Part shown: in pieces, positions 8,545 to 16,400 of the stretch
Layout: every line of letters begins with the position of its first letter
How positions within the stretch are numbered: position 1 is the first letter of the stretch
Assembly: GCF_001424165.1 (NCBI RefSeq)
Contig: NZ_LMOJ01000022.1
Span: 397,882 to 461,881 of the forward strand
Length of the DNA stretch: 64,000 nt
Source of the DNA: Massilia sp. Leaf139
GTDB taxonomy: Bacteria > Pseudomonadota > Gammaproteobacteria > Burkholderiales > Burkholderiaceae_D
Direction: 5' to 3'
Translations under genes and position numbers: made by a program
Notes under the pieces: model-generated
The model's input: only the letters and a program-made list of their open reading frames with translations
The model's database searches: none
Told to the model about the DNA's origin: nothing

Positions 8545-9141
8545 ATGGCAATTTTCGGTTATGGTCGGGTCAGCACAAAGGAACAGACAACAGAGAACCA
8601 GCGACGCGAGATCGAAGCGGCCGGATATGCGATTGAATTCTGGCATGCTGACGAAGGTGTTTCGGGGAAAGTCAGCGCATCACAGCGCCCGCAGTTCGCC
8701 AAGATGCTCGGACAGATCCGTGATGGCGAAACTCTAGTGGTGACAAAACTGGACCGCCTTGGCCGTGATGCCCATGACGTCGGCACCACCATCAAGGCAC
8801 TGGCAATCCGCCGCATCGAGGTCATCGTCCTGCAGCTAGGGAAGCTCGACCTGACAAGTGCCGCCGGCAAGTTGATGCTGACTATGCTTGCCGCTGTCGC
8901 CGAGATGGAGCGCGACCTGTTGGTCGAACGCACCCAGTCTGGCCTAGCGCGGGCGAGGGCAGAAGGGAAAACCCTTGGGCGTCCGACCAGCACAACCGAG
9001 GAACAGCGCGCGGCTATGGTGAGCCAGTTCCGTGGCGGGAAGGGAGACTCGATCAGCGCCCTAGCACGTAACTTCGGCATCTCTAGGGCGAGCGTCTTGA
9101 GGATCGTGAAACCTGCTGACGCCGGCGCTTTTGCTGCCTGA
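8545..9141 (+). CDS. Serine recombinase / resolvase
   Basis: A 198-aa small serine recombinase of usual resolvase/invertase length. The N-terminus reads 'MAIFGYGRVSTKEQ', with the catalytic serine at S10 and R8. 'VVTKLDRLGRD' supplies the conserved arginines. 'GKLMLTMLAAVAEMERDL' is the start of the E-helix, and 'GRPTSTTEEQRAAM...ISALARNFGISRASVLRIV' is the C-terminal helix-turn-helix. The start is preceded by AAAGGACGGGCG. The upstream hexamer array is a plausible res site. It may resolve cointegrates of a transposon-like unit or dimers of the circular island. A broken paralogue follows at 9244. Confidence 0.92.
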   Translation: MAIFGYGRVSTKEQTTENQRREIEAAGYAIEFWHADEGVSGKVSASQRPQFAKMLGQIRDGETLVVTKLDRLGRDAHDVGTTIKALAIRRIEVIVLQLGKLDLTSAAGKLMLTMLAAVAEMERDLLVERTQSGLARARAEGKTLGRPTSTTEEQRAAMVSQFRGGKGDSISALARNFGISRASVLRIVKPADAGAFAA

Positions 9142-9243
9142 CGTTTCTAAAAGTCGTGCTCACGCTCCCCTGGCTAACCGTTTCTAACTGATCGAGCAGA
9201 TCGACATCACCGATTTTATTATTCATTCGCTGGAGCAGGGTTC

Positions 9244-9525
9244 ACAGTCTCAGTCACGCCCGCTGGCAAGCTCATGCTGGCCATGTTGGCCGCTGTCGCG
9301 AAGATGGAGAGGGATCTGAACGTTGAGCGCATCCAGGCGGGGCTTACCCGAGCCAAGGCAGAAGGCAAGACGCTCGGCACGCCGGCTAAAACGACTCTAG
9401 AGCAGCGCCAGGCGAAGGTGCACGGATATGCGAACAAACAGAGCGTGAGCGAACTGGCGAAGCTCCACGGCGTTTCTCGGGCTACATTCTTTACAGTCGT
9501 GAGACCAAGTGGCACGAAGGTGTGA
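9244..9525 (+). pseudogene. Truncated serine recombinase remnant
   Basis: The frame encodes the C-terminal half of a second resolvase: 'VTPAGKLMLAMLAAVAKMERDL' continues into an HTH tail that closely follows the intact protein at 8545-9141 but with many substitutions. The catalytic N-terminal domain is absent. The first in-frame ATG (9274) falls inside the conserved helix, so no working enzyme is made. It looks like the remains of a related element or a decayed duplication. Confidence 0.75.
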
Positions 9526-9745
9526 CGGTATGACGAGGTAACGCTTCTAAAAGCGATTGGGGGAATTCGTCGTCCTCGCCAGCAGCAAAATGTCGCATGA
9601 ACACGCAGCGATGTGCATAGAGGCCCCCACCGTCGAGCCGATATTTCCAGCGGTTTGCCAGGCAGCGCGATTGGGGATGCGATACAAAAACCACTGAGTC
9701 TAACCAGTTCATTTATAGTCTCAGTGAAATAAGGAACTAATAGAA

Positions 9746-10288
9746 ATGAAATCAGACCTAGCTTGGGTCCGGCAAGGCCAGCGTGGAATCCGCATGGTGG
9801 CTGAACTACATCGAATGGGCTACCAATTGCTACGCATCATGCCGTACTATTATCCACTCGGCTGGCGTCTCGCAATCGACTCTGCCGAGCATTTCTCGCT
9901 GAGAAACGGCGCGGTCATTCCGAAGGATATGTCTTCGGCGGCTCCGGTGATAAGTAGTGGCGGGGTCTTCTGGGAAGATGCCAGAAGTGACACTGCCCGC
10001 GCATTAGCCGAAGAATTCGTGCTACGGTTCCCATCAGTAGCGGCCCGGGGCTTAGGGCGAGATTGGTGTTACGCAGGTTGGCTTAGCGAATTGCTAGGGT
10101 ACCTGGAGGGAGGTGACTGGCTACCTGTCACCGAATGGGAATATATGAAAGGTGAGCCTGAAGACATTCCTTTTCTGCCGATCTGGGATGCTAGTGGCAG
10201 CAATATAGAAGCAGAAGGTCATCTGTGGGTTCCAGCAGAGCGCGCGCGGCGTTTTCCATTGCCACCCGCTCCTCCGTGTTCTTCGTAG
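9746..10288 (+). CDS. Hypothetical protein
   Basis: A 180-aa protein that I do not recognise. The start at 9746 has TAAGGAAC 13-17 bases upstream. The first 60 residues contain a compact aromatic-rich region (YQLLRIMPYYYPLGWRL, FSLRNGAVIP) that could form a beta-sheet domain. Residues 80-140 are acidic and helical with several tryptophans. No signal peptide or membrane segment is present. Acidic, Trp-rich proteins of this size are often immunity-like or antitoxin-like, but nothing here proves that. It stands alone between the resolvase remnant and a gene-poor stretch. Confidence 0.55.
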   Translation: MKSDLAWVRQGQRGIRMVAELHRMGYQLLRIMPYYYPLGWRLAIDSAEHFSLRNGAVIPKDMSSAAPVISSGGVFWEDARSDTARALAEEFVLRFPSVAARGLGRDWCYAGWLSELLGYLEGGDWLPVTEWEYMKGEPEDIPFLPIWDASGSNIEAEGHLWVPAERARRFPLPPAPPCSS

Positions 10289-11116
10289 GCTCGATCTCTT
10301 CCTGCTTGCGCGTCTCTAGAAAATCGCCGGCAACAGCTGCAAAGGTAATTCACCAGAAGGTTTTGTCCATTTGCCCCCCACCCACTGGGGGGGAGGCCGA
10401 GATCCACCCCCGGCCCCCGTGTCTTGACAGGTCCAGCCCTCAAAAAATTTTGGAGCATAGAAAACGCTAAAATTATTTTTGCGCGGGTCGTAAGCCGAAT
10501 CGGTCGTCGAGGGAGATACCTCTTGGTACTGTCCGCTGACCCGAAGGATGTCCTAGAGACGATGGTCAGGCGGGTTTCTTCATCCGCATCCGCCAACTCA
10601 TCCGCCCGAAAGGCCGACAAATTGTGCTCAGCAAGTTAGCGAGTGCAGGCTGCGCCAGTCGTAGTGGCTGTCAGTCGCCGAGATCACGAAGGCGGCGCAG
10701 AAGATTACGGATCAATTTAAAACGCACATCCCCATCGAGGTGGTCGATACGGTTGCGGACATCCCCGGTCACGCAAAGAGTACCGACGTGGCCAGCGGCG
10801 CGACTACGCATGATCGCATCTACCTGATCTGCGTTGGCTTGTGGGCTAATAAGTTTACATTCGTGATTTTCCATGTGGAATGTTATTCCTTCTTATGTCG
10901 TCTCTACCATCGTACATTAACCCGCCAGCAAACCATGAGCACCGTTTGGCATGCGCCGACTTGCCCCCTAAGTAGTCCATCACAATGCCGGCGAGTAGTA
11001 CCGTCTGCTGCATCGAAATCTGCCGGTCGCCGAGACAACGTGCGCCCAGCTAGACATTCAAGCGCAAGTGCGACAGCACAGGCGTAGCATATAGAAGACT
11101 GCGCATTGCAACGGTA
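10289..11116. other. Gene-poor stretch of the island
   Basis: About 830 bases without a convincing gene. A G/C-homopolymer-rich patch lies at 10374-10425. One small leftward frame, 10671-10874, is listed separately. The rest consists of short overlapping frames without ribosome binding sites, which suggests decayed sequence. Confidence 0.5.
10671..10874 (-). CDS. Possible small hypothetical protein
   Basis: A 67-aa frame starting at ATG 10874, with AAGGAA about 11 bases upstream. The product is polar, with a His/Cys-containing N-terminus and a basic helical C-terminus (LIRNLLRRLRDLGD). No homologue is recognised. It may be a fragment of a decayed gene rather than a real one. Confidence 0.3.
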   Translation of the reverse strand: MENHECKLISPQANADQVDAIMRSRAAGHVGTLCVTGDVRNRIDHLDGDVRFKLIRNLLRRLRDLGD

Positions 11117-12229
11117 TTAGATCAAGTAAATCCGTTTGTCGCGTTTTGAACGGTTAGCGCCTCGGTACAACGGGCGTATATTCGTATGATGAAAAAGTGC
11201 GACAACATCTTCGCTTGTTTTCGCGCTGCTCAGCGGAACGATATGGTCGAACTCCCATTCGCCGTAATTGGACCAGGTCATGCCCTCGAGGAACTGTTTG
11301 GTTATATGCGTCCGAAAGTCCTCAATTGAACACCCTAATATGTCTTGTAAACCAGACCGTTTCTTATGGCCGTGTTTTTTCAACGTCATACGCAACAAGG
11401 AGCTGATATTCCAACGTACTCGGAACGGCGCGTCGGTTTTCAGCCGCTGCAGAAGTCGTGAACGCACCGATGGCCTGGCGTTGTATTCTTTGGCCTTGAC
11501 GAGCCGTACCGCGCGCACCTTTTCACTTCTATTGCGAGCGACTTCGTCCTCTATTCGTCGCTGACGAAACTGCGGGTCGTTAGCATACCGATCGCGATTC
11601 CTCGTCCGTGAGCAGGTGACGCATTCGCCATTGCCTGTGTACCTTAGACCGACATGGCCGATCGCACACATTGTGCCTTCATAGAATCGCTTTAACCCTT
11701 TTTTCGCTGCTTCAGCCTGCGTGATGCGAGGCCATTCCGGCAGGGAAGCCTGAAGCGGACGTAGAGCACGGATCATATTCCACAATTCAAGTACACGGCT
11801 TCGATTACTGCTCGAGCTTTTGTAGCGGTCGCACGCTATACACTTTTGATTAGCAGTGCTTCGCTGATCAATATGTCCAGCGCTGCACGGGGTTCCCGTG
11901 AAGTACCGTTTATGACCCGCAGCCATCGCAGCCTGAAGTGACTCGACCGTGAACAGCTCTTTCAGATCGTTTAGAGATGGCCATCCTTCGACATGAGGGG
12001 CAATGCGTCGTACGGCTTTGCCTGCCGTGTCACGGACCCCTGAACCTGCAGCTCGGTTGGCCCGGGCCGCTAGGCGATGGCATTCCACGCATCGATTGCC
12101 GACAACACGTCGCTCTGCAATGTGGCCGCGAGAGCAAGGTTCACCGGAAAAATATCGTACAAGCCCACGTGCTGCTGCTTTATCGCGCTTGATTAAAGCA
12201 GGATAGGTGGCATCAGGTACGGTATTCAC
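11117..12229 (-). CDS. HNH endonuclease-like protein with three zinc-knuckle repeats
   Basis: A 370-aa protein. Three segments carry an identically spaced C-x3-H-x10-C-x2-C motif: C32/H36/C47/C50, C115/H119/C130/C133 and C188/H192/C203/C206. Each is preceded by an aromatic 'RYF/RFY-x-G' and contains a central R and N. The C-terminus has an HNH-like core: 'WEFDHIVPLSSA' (D328, H329), then 'LFHHTNIRPL' (N350) and 'NRSKRDK' (N359, K362). The reading is three zinc-binding DNA-recognition modules plus a nuclease. It stands alone in the island beside restriction genes, so it may be a modification-dependent or homing-type nuclease. Confidence 0.75.
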   Translation of the reverse strand: MNTVPDATYPALIKRDKAAARGLVRYFSGEPCSRGHIAERRVVGNRCVECHRLAARANRAAGSGVRDTAGKAVRRIAPHVEGWPSLNDLKELFTVESLQAAMAAGHKRYFTGTPCSAGHIDQRSTANQKCIACDRYKSSSSNRSRVLELWNMIRALRPLQASLPEWPRITQAEAAKKGLKRFYEGTMCAIGHVGLRYTGNGECVTCSRTRNRDRYANDPQFRQRRIEDEVARNRSEKVRAVRLVKAKEYNARPSVRSRLLQRLKTDAPFRVRWNISSLLRMTLKKHGHKKRSGLQDILGCSIEDFRTHITKQFLEGMTWSNYGEWEFDHIVPLSSAKTSEDVVALFHHTNIRPLYRGANRSKRDKRIYLI

Positions 12230-12340
12230 TTGGCAATTCCTATAGAAGTTGTTCAGCCTTATGCTGATCTCTCCACCTGACTCCGAATCAACCTCATAAA
12301 GAAGTGAAGGCGATGGGGAAGATCACCCGTGGTGCGCCGG

Positions 12341-12373
12341 CAATCTTACCCCGAAGATTGGCAATATGCCAAT
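12341..12373. promoter_or_regulatory. Two abutting palindromes over the XRE gene start
   Basis: CAATCTT/AAGATTG (12341-12347 and 12354-12360, six-base gap) is followed at once by ATTGGCA-ATA-TGCCAAT (12357-12373). The second palindrome covers the ATG at 12366. The layout predicts an autoregulatory operator for the HTH protein, as in controller proteins of restriction systems. Confidence 0.55.
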
Positions 12374-12608
12374 TGGTTCTCCTCATGCTAAGAATTCCGC
12401 ACTCGTCTCATTCGGTGCGGCTGTTCGTGTTGTGCGAACAGTAAAAGGCATCTCGCAGGAAGAACTGGCTCACCGTTGTGGCGTTGATCGCTCCTACTTG
12501 GGAGCGATCGAGCGAGGCGAGCAGAACTCCGGCCTACTTCACCTTGTAAGGATTGCCACGGCTCTGGAGACAACAGTTGGTGACTTGATGACCAGGGCGG
12601 GGTTGTAA
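12366..12608 (+). CDS. XRE-family transcriptional regulator (controller-like)
   Basis: An 80-aa Cro/C1-type helix-turn-helix protein: 'FGAAVRVVRTVKGISQEELAHRCGVDRSYLGAIERGEQN' followed by 'LLHLVRIATALETTVGDLM', the usual five-helix layout and size of restriction-modification controller proteins. Its start codon lies inside a palindrome and has no clear ribosome binding site, so translation may be leaderless or from ATG codons nearby. The closest operon on the same island is the type I restriction system at 14028-18484, though it reads the other way and two genes intervene. Confidence 0.82.
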   Translation: MPIGSPHAKNSALVSFGAAVRVVRTVKGISQEELAHRCGVDRSYLGAIERGEQNSGLLHLVRIATALETTVGDLMTRAGL

Positions 12609-13024
12609 GCCAACTATTGCAATTTGGTCGGCATGAGATGGGATAAGAATGTGGTCGCCAGGAATCCAAACACCACGCGTCCTTATATAGTTGACGAAAC
12701 CCAGAAAAACCATCGGGCCACAGTCGATAGGCTGCGCGCTAACAAAGAGGCCGCTGAGTACACGCACACCGTGCTGGGTTTTCTCTGCATCGAAATGTTT
12801 GGCTCGGTCCAGACCCGTCGCGATGAGCTGACAGCCCACCTCGCTCCCAACCTACTATTTTCTCCACGATACTCGCCGATGAGCTAGAGGATCGCGACTC
12901 AACGAAAAGGTCAGCGAATTCAATGTGTCTAGGGGCGGCACCCTTGCTGCAGTGTCCTGGTGCATGGCTGGGTGCAATGGACGAGAGTACTTTCGCCCGT
13001 GTCGGGAGCGTTACCTGGCCGGCG
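12609..13024. other. Intergenic stretch after XRE gene
   Basis: About 415 bases. A rightward frame of 87 codons (12624-12887) exists but lacks a ribosome binding site and recognisable features. Nothing else stands out. Confidence 0.4.
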
Positions 13025-13906
13025 TTAGGAAGAGACGCCGAGATAAACGCGTTCGCAGCTTACACACCAGCGCATGCCGGTCTTGCCGGCAACGCTCTCG
13101 CGCAGCGCCGCAGCAGCTAACATTTCCCTTTTATGTGCGTGCTCCGCTTTCGTCAGGGCGGTTCTTGCGTGCGCCACGCTCATCTCGGACGAACCAAGAA
13201 AAGAACTAATCTTGCCCCACAGCCCGCTTGGAGGTCCCTTGCTTGCCTGGGCCAATTCGGCGACCTCGGAATCGCGAAGTTGCTTCTGTGCCCAAGTAAG
13301 GTCGCGCACCGCCAACTGCTCGCGATGAACGGCGACAGCATTCGGATCTTTCCAGAAATACGATGCGCAGTGAGGGCAGCGGCGCTCTTGGCCGGCAAAG
13401 CTGAACTTTACTGGGGGGGATTTCGGCAGTTTGAAGGCCGCGTCGACGAAAGTGGTTGCGCAGCGCATGCAGATCTTGGTGGCCTCCCACCGAGCGAGAT
13501 CGACTTGGTATTGGAGGAGTGGCCGCAGCTTACGGGCGTAGCGCTCGAATGAAATATCTTTTGCTTCAGGCCCGACTTTGAAGAAACTGGGGAGCGCCCG
13601 CAGCGGATCCCTCCAAGCAGCATCGATTTCCGCCAGTTTGCCTTGCGCTGCTGCGACGGCCTCATCGCAGCCCTGGCGGTAGCGCACGAGCTGGTCGTAG
13701 TCGTCTGGGCGGCGCGGGGCGGCGTAAAGCGCCGCCGCTTCAGTCTCCTGCGATCCAGTGGTCTCGCGCCGCTGGGAAGCACGCACGCCGGTTGTCGTCG
13801 TCGCAATGCGATCACGCTGGGTCAGCGCGACCGCCTTCAAAGTCTGCCAGTTAGTTCCTTTGCAGCAGGGGCAGTTGCCGTCGGTGGAGGTAAGTGTCGA
13901 AGTCAT
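13025..13906 (-). CDS. Hypothetical protein with several CxxC zinc-ribbon motifs
   Basis: A 293-aa protein. Four cysteine clusters are visible: 'NCPCCKG' at 12-15, 'ICMRC' near 147, 'RRCPHC' near 176 and 'RWCVSC' near 281. Two zinc ribbons, one formed by N- and C-terminal pairs, or a treble clef plus a ribbon, are possible. Helical charged regions (60-130 and 190-265) separate them. It lacks a signal peptide. The protein is not recognised as a named family. Its place just downstream of the restriction operon, on the same strand, makes an accessory defence role possible but unproven. Confidence 0.6.
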   Translation of the reverse strand: MTSTLTSTDGNCPCCKGTNWQTLKAVALTQRDRIATTTTGVRASQRRETTGSQETEAAALYAAPRRPDDYDQLVRYRQGCDEAVAAAQGKLAEIDAAWRDPLRALPSFFKVGPEAKDISFERYARKLRPLLQYQVDLARWEATKICMRCATTFVDAAFKLPKSPPVKFSFAGQERRCPHCASYFWKDPNAVAVHREQLAVRDLTWAQKQLRDSEVAELAQASKGPPSGLWGKISSFLGSSEMSVAHARTALTKAEHAHKREMLAAAALRESVAGKTGMRWCVSCERVYLGVSS

Positions 13907-14027
13907 TCAAATAGTCGGTAAGGCGGTGGGCCGCCGGGCGACTCTGCCCCCGACGGTCAAATAAGTAAAACGAGTGCCATCCTTGCAGGTTGAGGACACC
14001 GTTCATCGCTAGCAGCCGAGGCATCTA

Positions 14028-16400
14028 TCAGTCTGACGCATAAGCCCGTTGGCCTGCCGCGTAAAGGTGTTTCTGGAAACCTGTAAATAAGGTCCGAATC
14101 TTCGTAGTGCCGCCCAAATCCGATACGGCATCCGAAATCGCATTATTGTACTTAAGTCGAAGAAGCGGTGACAGCTTCTCAGCGTCAAGCTCATCAACGC
14201 CTTGCGTCACATAATGCGCAAGTACAAAATCGAGGAACTCCTGTTGGCGATCATCAAGGTGCGAGTATGACTCTGCCTTGGCCATGTCAGCCCGATGCCG
14301 GCGCGTTTCCGGTGTTACTGCAAATGCCACATACGCCAGCACATCAAACAAATCACTATTTTCCGCCTCGATGGCCTTCTGTATCTCCGCGAGTAGTTCT
14401 CTACTAAAACCTACTTCCGCTAAGCCCGCTAAAAACTGTTTGCGTGTGTCGGGTGCGCCCCAGATTGCGCGCAGCCCGTCCTCGTCCTTGAAGAACTCAG
14501 GCAGTACCCCATAAAGGCCCTCTAGGAATTGAGCGGCCGACGTAGGAGTACCGTCTGCGCTCCAGAAAGTGGTTGCAGTCATGCTCTGGATCAGCCGTGC
14601 TTTGCCGTCTGCGAGCCTCACTTCAATCTTTACTGGCCGCGGTGGGTCCGGCTGCTCCGGGGGGCTGGGAAGCTGAGGCTCGTCGCCACCACGGTCACCG
14701 GCACCGCTATGACCACTAGGTTGCTCTGGCTCTGCCGGTTCGCCGTCCCACTCGGGGTCGCCGAAGTGGTGATGCGCCCGCACAAAGTCATAAATGGTGA
14801 AATGGTCTTTTCCGTCGAAGAGGCGCGTGCCGCGTCCAATGATCTGCTTAAACTCGATCATCGAATTAATTGGACGCATCAGTACGATGTTGCGCACGTT
14901 CCGTGCATCCACGCCAGTCGATAGCTTCTGCGAAGTGGTCAAAATAGTGGGAATAGTTTTTTCGTTGTCCTGAAAGTCTCGCAAAGACTGCTCACCACGC
15001 TCACCATCGTCGGCGGTGACCCGCGCACAATACATGGGATCGGTGCTGCTTTTTATCTGGTTAATCAGATCACGGACCATTAAAGCATGGGCCTGAGTGG
15101 CACAAAAAACGATGGTCTTCTCGCGCTGATCGATCATGCTCATCAACAGTTTAATACGGTAGGCTTCACGCTCAGGAATCACGATGATGCGGTTGAAGTC
15201 GCCCTCCACATATCGTCTACCCTGCTCGACCTCGCCCGCAACCACAGAGTCATCCGGTGTATATGTATAGTCGTCAATCGTGGTGGCAATCTGCTTTACC
15301 TTGAACGGGGTCAGGAAGCCGTCGTTGATGCCCTCCTTAAGAGAGTAAACGAAAACGGGGTCGCCAAAGTAGGAGTAGGTGTTCGCATTGATTGTGCGCT
15401 TTGGGGTAGCGGTCAGCCCTAATTGAACCGCGGGTGCGAAATAGTCGAGGATGGCGCGCCAGCTTCCCTCGTCGTTGGCCCCGCCCCGATGGCATTCGTC
15501 TACTACAATGAAGTCGAAGAAGTCCGGCGGATACTCGCCAAAATAAGGTGAACCGCCCGGCCCGCTCATGAAGGTCTGGAAGATTGTGAAGAAGATGTTC
15601 CCATTTTTCGGCACACGTCCGGTCCGCCTGATTTCGTCGGGTGCAATGCGCACTAGTGAACCGGGCGACGAGTTCTCAAATGCTGAAAAAGCATTGAACG
15701 CTTGATCTGCCAGGGTGTTTCTATCTGCGAGGAACAACACCCGGGGTCGTCGACCGGGCAACGCACCAAGGTTCCAATCCTTAACATTCCACCTACTTTG
15801 AAACAATTTCCACGCTAACTGAAACGCAATGAATGTCTTGCCGGTTCCAGTCGCGAGTGTCAACAAAATTCGATTGCGGCCCTCCGTTATGCTCTCTAGC
15901 ACACGCGCGATCGCGATGTCTTGATAGTAGCGCCCTTGCCAAGTTCCACCTTGGTCCTCGAACGGGACCACGGCGAATCTGTCGCGCCAAGTTATAGTGG
16001 TCTGGTCGGTCCCGGCAAAGGTAAGATTCCACAGCTCGTCCGGAGTAGGGTACTGCGTCGTGTCCCCCTCGGCGCCGGTGGCCATGTCAACACCATAAAT
16101 TTTTTGCCCATTGGTGGCATAGGCAAAGCGTACGGCGAGCTTGGCAGCATAACTCTTGGCCTGTCCCACGCCCTCAGTGTACGGTTTGTCCCATGCCTTC
16201 GCCTCAACAGTGGCTAGCTTGGTATTGCGGTACACCAGCACATAGTCGGCAATCTCCGCTTTAGCCCGTTTGCCGCCACCAAGCAGTCGGCCCGTGGTAA
16301 TGCCGTGCTCCCGTAGGATGCGGCTGCCTTCGACGACGCCCCAGCCCGCGGCCTTCAGAGCAGGGTCAATGTGTTCTGCACGGGTTTCAGCTTCGTTCAT
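14028..16400 (-). CDS. hsdR: Type I restriction enzyme, R (motor/nuclease) subunit
   Basis: A 790-aa EcoEI-type HsdR. The nuclease domain is at the N-terminus with D52 and 'VEAKAW' (E66, K68). The motor domain has Walker A ATGTGKT (183-189) and a DECH box (301-304), then the RecA2 motif 'IIGRGTRLF'. The C-terminal part is the helical region that contacts the methylase. The start overlaps the stop of the fused methylase-specificity gene by 4 bases (ATGA), so the two are one operon, transcribed leftwards. The Ser/Pro/Glu-rich linker near residues 545-580 is usual. HsdR cuts DNA remotely after ATP-driven translocation. Confidence 0.93.
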   Translation of the reverse strand: MNEAETRAEHIDPALKAAGWGVVEGSRILREHGITTGRLLGGGKRAKAEIADYVLVYRNTKLATVEAKAWDKPYTEGVGQAKSYAAKLAVRFAYATNGQKIYGVDMATGAEGDTTQYPTPDELWNLTFAGTDQTTITWRDRFAVVPFEDQGGTWQGRYYQDIAIARVLESITEGRNRILLTLATGTGKTFIAFQLAWKLFQSRWNVKDWNLGALPGRRPRVLFLADRNTLADQAFNAFSAFENSSPGSLVRIAPDEIRRTGRVPKNGNIFFTIFQTFMSGPGGSPYFGEYPPDFFDFIVVDECHRGGANDEGSWRAILDYFAPAVQLGLTATPKRTINANTYSYFGDPVFVYSLKEGINDGFLTPFKVKQIATTIDDYTYTPDDSVVAGEVEQGRRYVEGDFNRIIVIPEREAYRIKLLMSMIDQREKTIVFCATQAHALMVRDLINQIKSSTDPMYCARVTADDGERGEQSLRDFQDNEKTIPTILTTSQKLSTGVDARNVRNIVLMRPINSMIEFKQIIGRGTRLFDGKDHFTIYDFVRAHHHFGDPEWDGEPAEPEQPSGHSGAGDRGGDEPQLPSPPEQPDPPRPVKIEVRLADGKARLIQSMTATTFWSADGTPTSAAQFLEGLYGVLPEFFKDEDGLRAIWGAPDTRKQFLAGLAEVGFSRELLAEIQKAIEAENSDLFDVLAYVAFAVTPETRRHRADMAKAESYSHLDDRQQEFLDFVLAHYVTQGVDELDAEKLSPLLRLKYNNAISDAVSDLGGTTKIRTLFTGFQKHLYAAGQRAYASD

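Noticed and set aside
12624..12887. 87-codon frame after the XRE gene
   Set aside because: No ribosome binding site and no recognisable features; left as part of the spacer description.
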